A stretch of DNA of 64,000 nt from Stenogyne calaminthoides (lineage: Eukaryota > Streptophyta > Magnoliopsida > Lamiales > Lamiaceae). The notes beneath the pieces are model-generated. The model had not been told where the DNA came from, did not search any database, and saw only the letters and a program-made list of their open reading frames with translations. Positions 60,793 through 64,000 of this stretch are shown here, in pieces (within the stretch, counting starts at the first letter, position 1; the number at the start of each line of letters is the position of its first letter). The DNA is taken from contig JBBCBC010000012.1 in assembly GCA_037126765.1 (NCBI GenBank), forward strand, positions 1,860,001 to 1,924,000, read 5' to 3'. Position numbers and translations under genes: made by a program.

Positions 60793-60804
60793 GCTCTGAT
60801 ACCA
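60793..60804 (-). other. Primer-binding site (initiator tRNA-Met)
   Basis: GCTCTGATACCA is the complement of TGGTATCAGAGC, the copia primer site matching initiator tRNA-Met. It directly follows the LTR on the minus strand after one base. Confidence 0.85.
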
Positions 60805-60805
60805 C

Positions 60806-62404
60806 AGTTAAAATTTAGAGGCACGTAAACACGTAATACATGCGTAACAGAAATAAACAGTTCACCAACAACGAACAGTAATTGCATAATTGAATACGTA
60901 TAAACATAAAAAGAAACCTTACAGTAAATCGTACGCATATTTCTCTACTATGATATCCACGTAATCCTCAATCACGGACTTGCACGGATTTGTCAGCGTT
61001 GAATTTCGAGATGAATTTGCTAGGAAAATTCTAACTCTAGATCTTATGGAGAGAATGATGAATGTTGTTTGTGAATTCCCAAAACTCATATATATAGGGA
61101 AGATCCAGCTTAAATCTTAAGCTAACCTGATTAGGAAATAAAATCCCTAATTTTATAAAATAAATCTCTCAGATTTTGTTTCCCATATATAAAATCTCAA
61201 CGGATTTAATCTCATGTATATCAAATCTCTACGGATTTGATTCCATATATATTAAATCCTATAATAATATTCCATATATTATTATTGGGAATCTTATTTA
61301 ATTAAATCCAATTTAATTAAACATTAATAATAATTAATTCCAAATTAATCTATTATTAATTAATTCTCCATAAATTAAATATTAAATCCAATTTAACATT
61401 TAATCAACCAACTATAATCCGTAAAAGGGAACTACTTGTTGTGTGACCCATATGACCTCATATATCGAACAATTAGTCAAAATAATGGTCTTAATTGAAC
61501 CCTAGACAATAAATTAGACATTCTCAATATATGAGGTACGTTGCGAGAAACGTGCAACTACCTGTAACTGAAACATGGGCTATTACGATTTCCTCCTTTC
61601 ATTCACGAATACTCGATTAAGTCTTGAACATGATGAAGTGTCTATTCAAATAACTTAACCATATTATCTCCAATCACTAATTGATCATGTATGTCACACT
61701 TAGCCACAAAGTCTAAGTTGACGTGCATCGGCCGATGACTTAGATCCAATTATGACGAGAATACGAGTATTCTCTCTAAATCCACTTTGAGGAATGAATC
61801 CTATTCTTGGCTCAACTACCACACACATGTACTTCGTGATGAACTCAATCCAAGCCATATCAACCCATGGAAGGGTGCAAGCGTCGGTCATGGTCAAAGT
61901 TTATCATTCCACACATGTCGTGCGTATTTACCTCAAGTCAAAGGAGTATCGCATCTCTCCCACTAACCGAGACACCCGTAGACACATATTGTGGACTTAC
62001 ATCAAACGGTTTCTCGGATGGGTATACCAATACGCTCTAAGGTATTTGTGCATTCATCATGAGATACCTAGTATCTCGTAGTAAGTGAGATCTTACTACA
62101 CTCTCTAAGAGTATGGTGCAGATCACACACCAATCTCAATTGCATCATCAATATTCCATTCTTGACGATCCTTGATCGGGGCCATTTGAGAATCATGCTT
62201 AAGTTATCTGAGTTCTCACAACCTCAATGACAACAATGACTCATGGGAACACTTGCATGAATAAATGCAAACAATCAAACATAATATTCAAACAAGTGTA
62301 TTGCCATACATTAATATTAAATGAACTATAATATTAAATCAAACTGAATATCATCTAGTATTATGTCCTTACAATAGATTGTCTCTAGGACACTAACACT
62401 AACA
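60806..62404 (-). mobile_element. Copia-type LTR, complete, minus strand
   Basis: On the minus strand it starts TGTTAGTGTTAGTGTCC at 62404 and ends ...AATTTTAACT before the primer site, giving about 1.6 kb. The terminal CA has become CT. Its 3' half (60806-61643) is inverted and about as similar as a sister LTR to 62404-63659. ATATATAGG/TATATG-type motifs near 61090 could be its TATA region. Confidence 0.75.
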
Positions 62405-63659
62405 GATACTTCATCATGTTCAAGACTAATCGAGTATTCGCGAATGAAAGGAGAAAATCGTAATAGCCCATGTTTCAGTTACAGGTAGTTGCACATTTCC
62501 TCGCAACGTACCTCATATATTGAGAATGTTTGATTTATTGTCTAGGGTTCAATTAAGACCGTTAGTTTGACTAATCACTCGATATATGAGGGCCTATGGG
62601 TCACCAACAAGTAACGGTTGTTTACTAATTATAGTTGGTTGATTAAATATTATATTGGATATTAATATTTAATTTATGGAGAATATAATAATAATTATAT
62701 TTAGAATTAATTATTATTACTATTTAATTAAATTAGATTTAATAAAATAAAATTCCCAATAATAATATATGGAATATTATTATTATAGGCAATGTTTTCA
62801 TAACCGAACCGGTGATCGAACCGGATAGACCACCGGTCAGCGGTTCAACCGGTCGGACCGGTTCAACCGGCGGTTCAACCGTTTTCTATGTTTAGTTAAA
62901 AAAACAAAATAAGTATACACCTACAAAAATTTAAATATATATTTTATAACTTTTCATATCATATTTTATAAATTTTGTCCCACCTCATACATTTATCTCA
63001 CATCGAAAGTGTTGGAGAAAAATGTGAGAGGAATATAAATTTAAAATTCTAAATATTTAATATAAATTAATAATTTAATTAAAAAAAACCGGTTATTTGC
63101 GGTTGAACCGGGTTTTGACCGGTTCAACCTGAAATCCGGTTATATAGTGTTTTTTAACCGGGTTACAGGCCGATTCCCGGTTCAACCCGATTTTGAAAAC
63201 AGTGATTATAGGATTTAATATATATGGAATCAAATACGTAGAGATTTGATATATATGGAATTAAATCCGTAGAGATTTTATATGTGGGAAATAAATCTAA
63301 GAGATTTATTTAATTATGAGTTTTCTAATAAAGGTTAGCTTAAGATTTAAGTTGGGCCCCTCCTATATATATGAGCTCTTGTGAATTCATAATACATGAG
63401 TTCATATTTTCTCCATAAAATCTCTAAGTTAGAATTTTCTGAGCAAATTCATCTCGGGGATTCAACGCTGGCAGATCTGTGCAAATTAGTAAACGACTGT
63501 TACGTGGATACCATAGTTGAGGAATCTGTGTACGAATTGCTGCAAGAATTCTATTTACGTTTACTCGTATTTAATTATGCAATTAATTGTTCGTTGTTGG
63601 TGAACTGTTTATTTCCGCTGCGCATGTATTAAGTGTATACGTGCTTCTAAATTCCAACA
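62404..63659 (+). mobile_element. Copia-type LTR, 5'-truncated, plus strand, interrupted by a MITE
   Basis: Matches the 3' half of the neighbouring LTR in inverse orientation, from AGATACTTCATCATGTTCAA to TTCTAAATTCCAACA. The first 760 or so bases of the LTR are missing: homology starts exactly at the TG end of the other LTR. A 415-bp MITE lies inside. A TATA-like CTATATATATG at 63362 precedes a likely transcript start. Confidence 0.75.
62790..63204. mobile_element. hAT-type MITE (CCGGTTCAACC family) with 8-bp duplication
   Basis: Flanked on both sides by the identical octamer ATTATAGG (62782-62789 and 63205-63212). The ends CAATGTTTTC and GAAAACAGTG are inverted (one mismatch), fitting the hAT CA(A/G)NG start. 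Subterminal ACCGGTTCAACCGG-type blocks repeat in both orientations. The sister LTR to the left lacks it and shows a single ATTATAGG. Non-coding, 415 bp. Confidence 0.88.
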
Positions 63660-63660
63660 G

Positions 63661-63672
63661 TGGTATCAGAGC
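63661..63672 (+). other. Primer-binding site (initiator tRNA-Met)
   Basis: TGGTATCAGAGC one base after the LTR end CCAACA. Confidence 0.88.
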
Positions 63673-64000
63673 TTCAGGCTCTTTGTTTTTAATTGCATAA
63701 ATTCAGATTTATAATTTTTTTTAAATCTGTTGGTGCGGCCGTGTGAGTTGACCGCACCATATGAATGTGTTAATTATTGGGGCACGCTCATTAGATGAGA
63801 CGCACCCCTTATTTGTTTCGCTCGCCCCTCTTTTGGTCTTCGTCTTCATCGTGCCCAAAATTTAGGGTTTTCTCTGGGAGAAACCCTCCCGTCTCCGCCG
63901 CTGATTGCTTCTGGTTTTGTGGGCTGCGGCGACAGCGTTCGAGCCGGTGGCCTAGGGGCACAACTCGCGCCGATCACGCGGGCCCACCGCCATCGTCTTC
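63673..64000 (+). mobile_element. Start of a copia-type internal region, cut by the window end
   Basis: Leader sequence after the primer site, becoming GC-rich from about 63890 (CCGCCGCTGATTGC, GGCTGCGGCGACAGCG). No gag start is identifiable before the window ends. Confidence 0.55.

Noticed and set aside
1..64000. CRISPR arrays, prokaryotic operons or phage features
   Set aside because: None seen; the window is plant nuclear DNA with introns and plant repeats.

Overview
This is plant nuclear DNA. It is strongly AT-rich, carries spliced genes with GT..AG introns, and is crowded with LTR retrotransposon remains, MITE-like inverted repeats, a Helitron and microsatellites. A late-blight-R1-type NB-ARC fragment, an INDETERMINATE-domain zinc finger remnant, a ZIM-type GATA finger and a plant TilS/RASPBERRY3 gene point to a eudicot, most plausibly an asterid such as Lamiales; the order is an inference. 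A run of exactly 500 Ns (42615-43114) is a scaffolding placeholder, so the window joins two contigs.

Layout. 1-15.2 kb: no gene I can support; short TIR elements, AT-rich simple sequence, a possible SINE and a small degenerate tandem repeat. 15.4-18.35 kb: a frame-broken Ty1/copia polyprotein on the minus strand (RNase H, RT, integrase, GAG-pre-integrase), then LTR-like pieces to about 20 kb. 20-25.1 kb: AT-rich DNA with TIR elements. 25.56-27.58 kb: an IDD14/15/16 (SGR5)-type C2H2 transcription factor whose three exons are recognisable but full of small indels. 28.99-29.58 kb: a degenerate minisatellite-like array. 33.8-42.6 kb: a second, heavily indel-ridden copia element on the plus strand, running into the gap. 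43.56/43.70-51.24 kb: a Helitron-like element with a textbook 3' hairpin plus CTAG end; it holds a GATA zinc finger exon with two frameshifts and other exon-like pieces, so it looks like a gene-fragment-capturing Helitron. 52.0-52.9 kb: an NLR pseudogene cut at kinase-2 by a TGG-to-TGA change. 53.54-58.81 kb: the one nearly complete gene, an 11-exon organellar tRNA(Ile)-lysidine synthase. 59.25-59.50 kb: a Stowaway-like MITE. 60-64 kb: two copia LTRs head to head in inverted orientation, one carrying a hAT MITE with a perfect 8-bp target duplication.

The only likely functional gene is the TilS homologue (lysidine at the CAU anticodon of organellar tRNA-Ile). Even it has small frame-breaking indels while nearly all splice sites are intact. 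The same indel-dominated signature appears in every other recognisable gene in the window, which raises the question of assembly indel errors versus real decay. I found no credible new biological system; the most unusual structures are the gene-capturing Helitron, the inverted LTR junction with nested MITE, and the pattern of compensating frameshifts.
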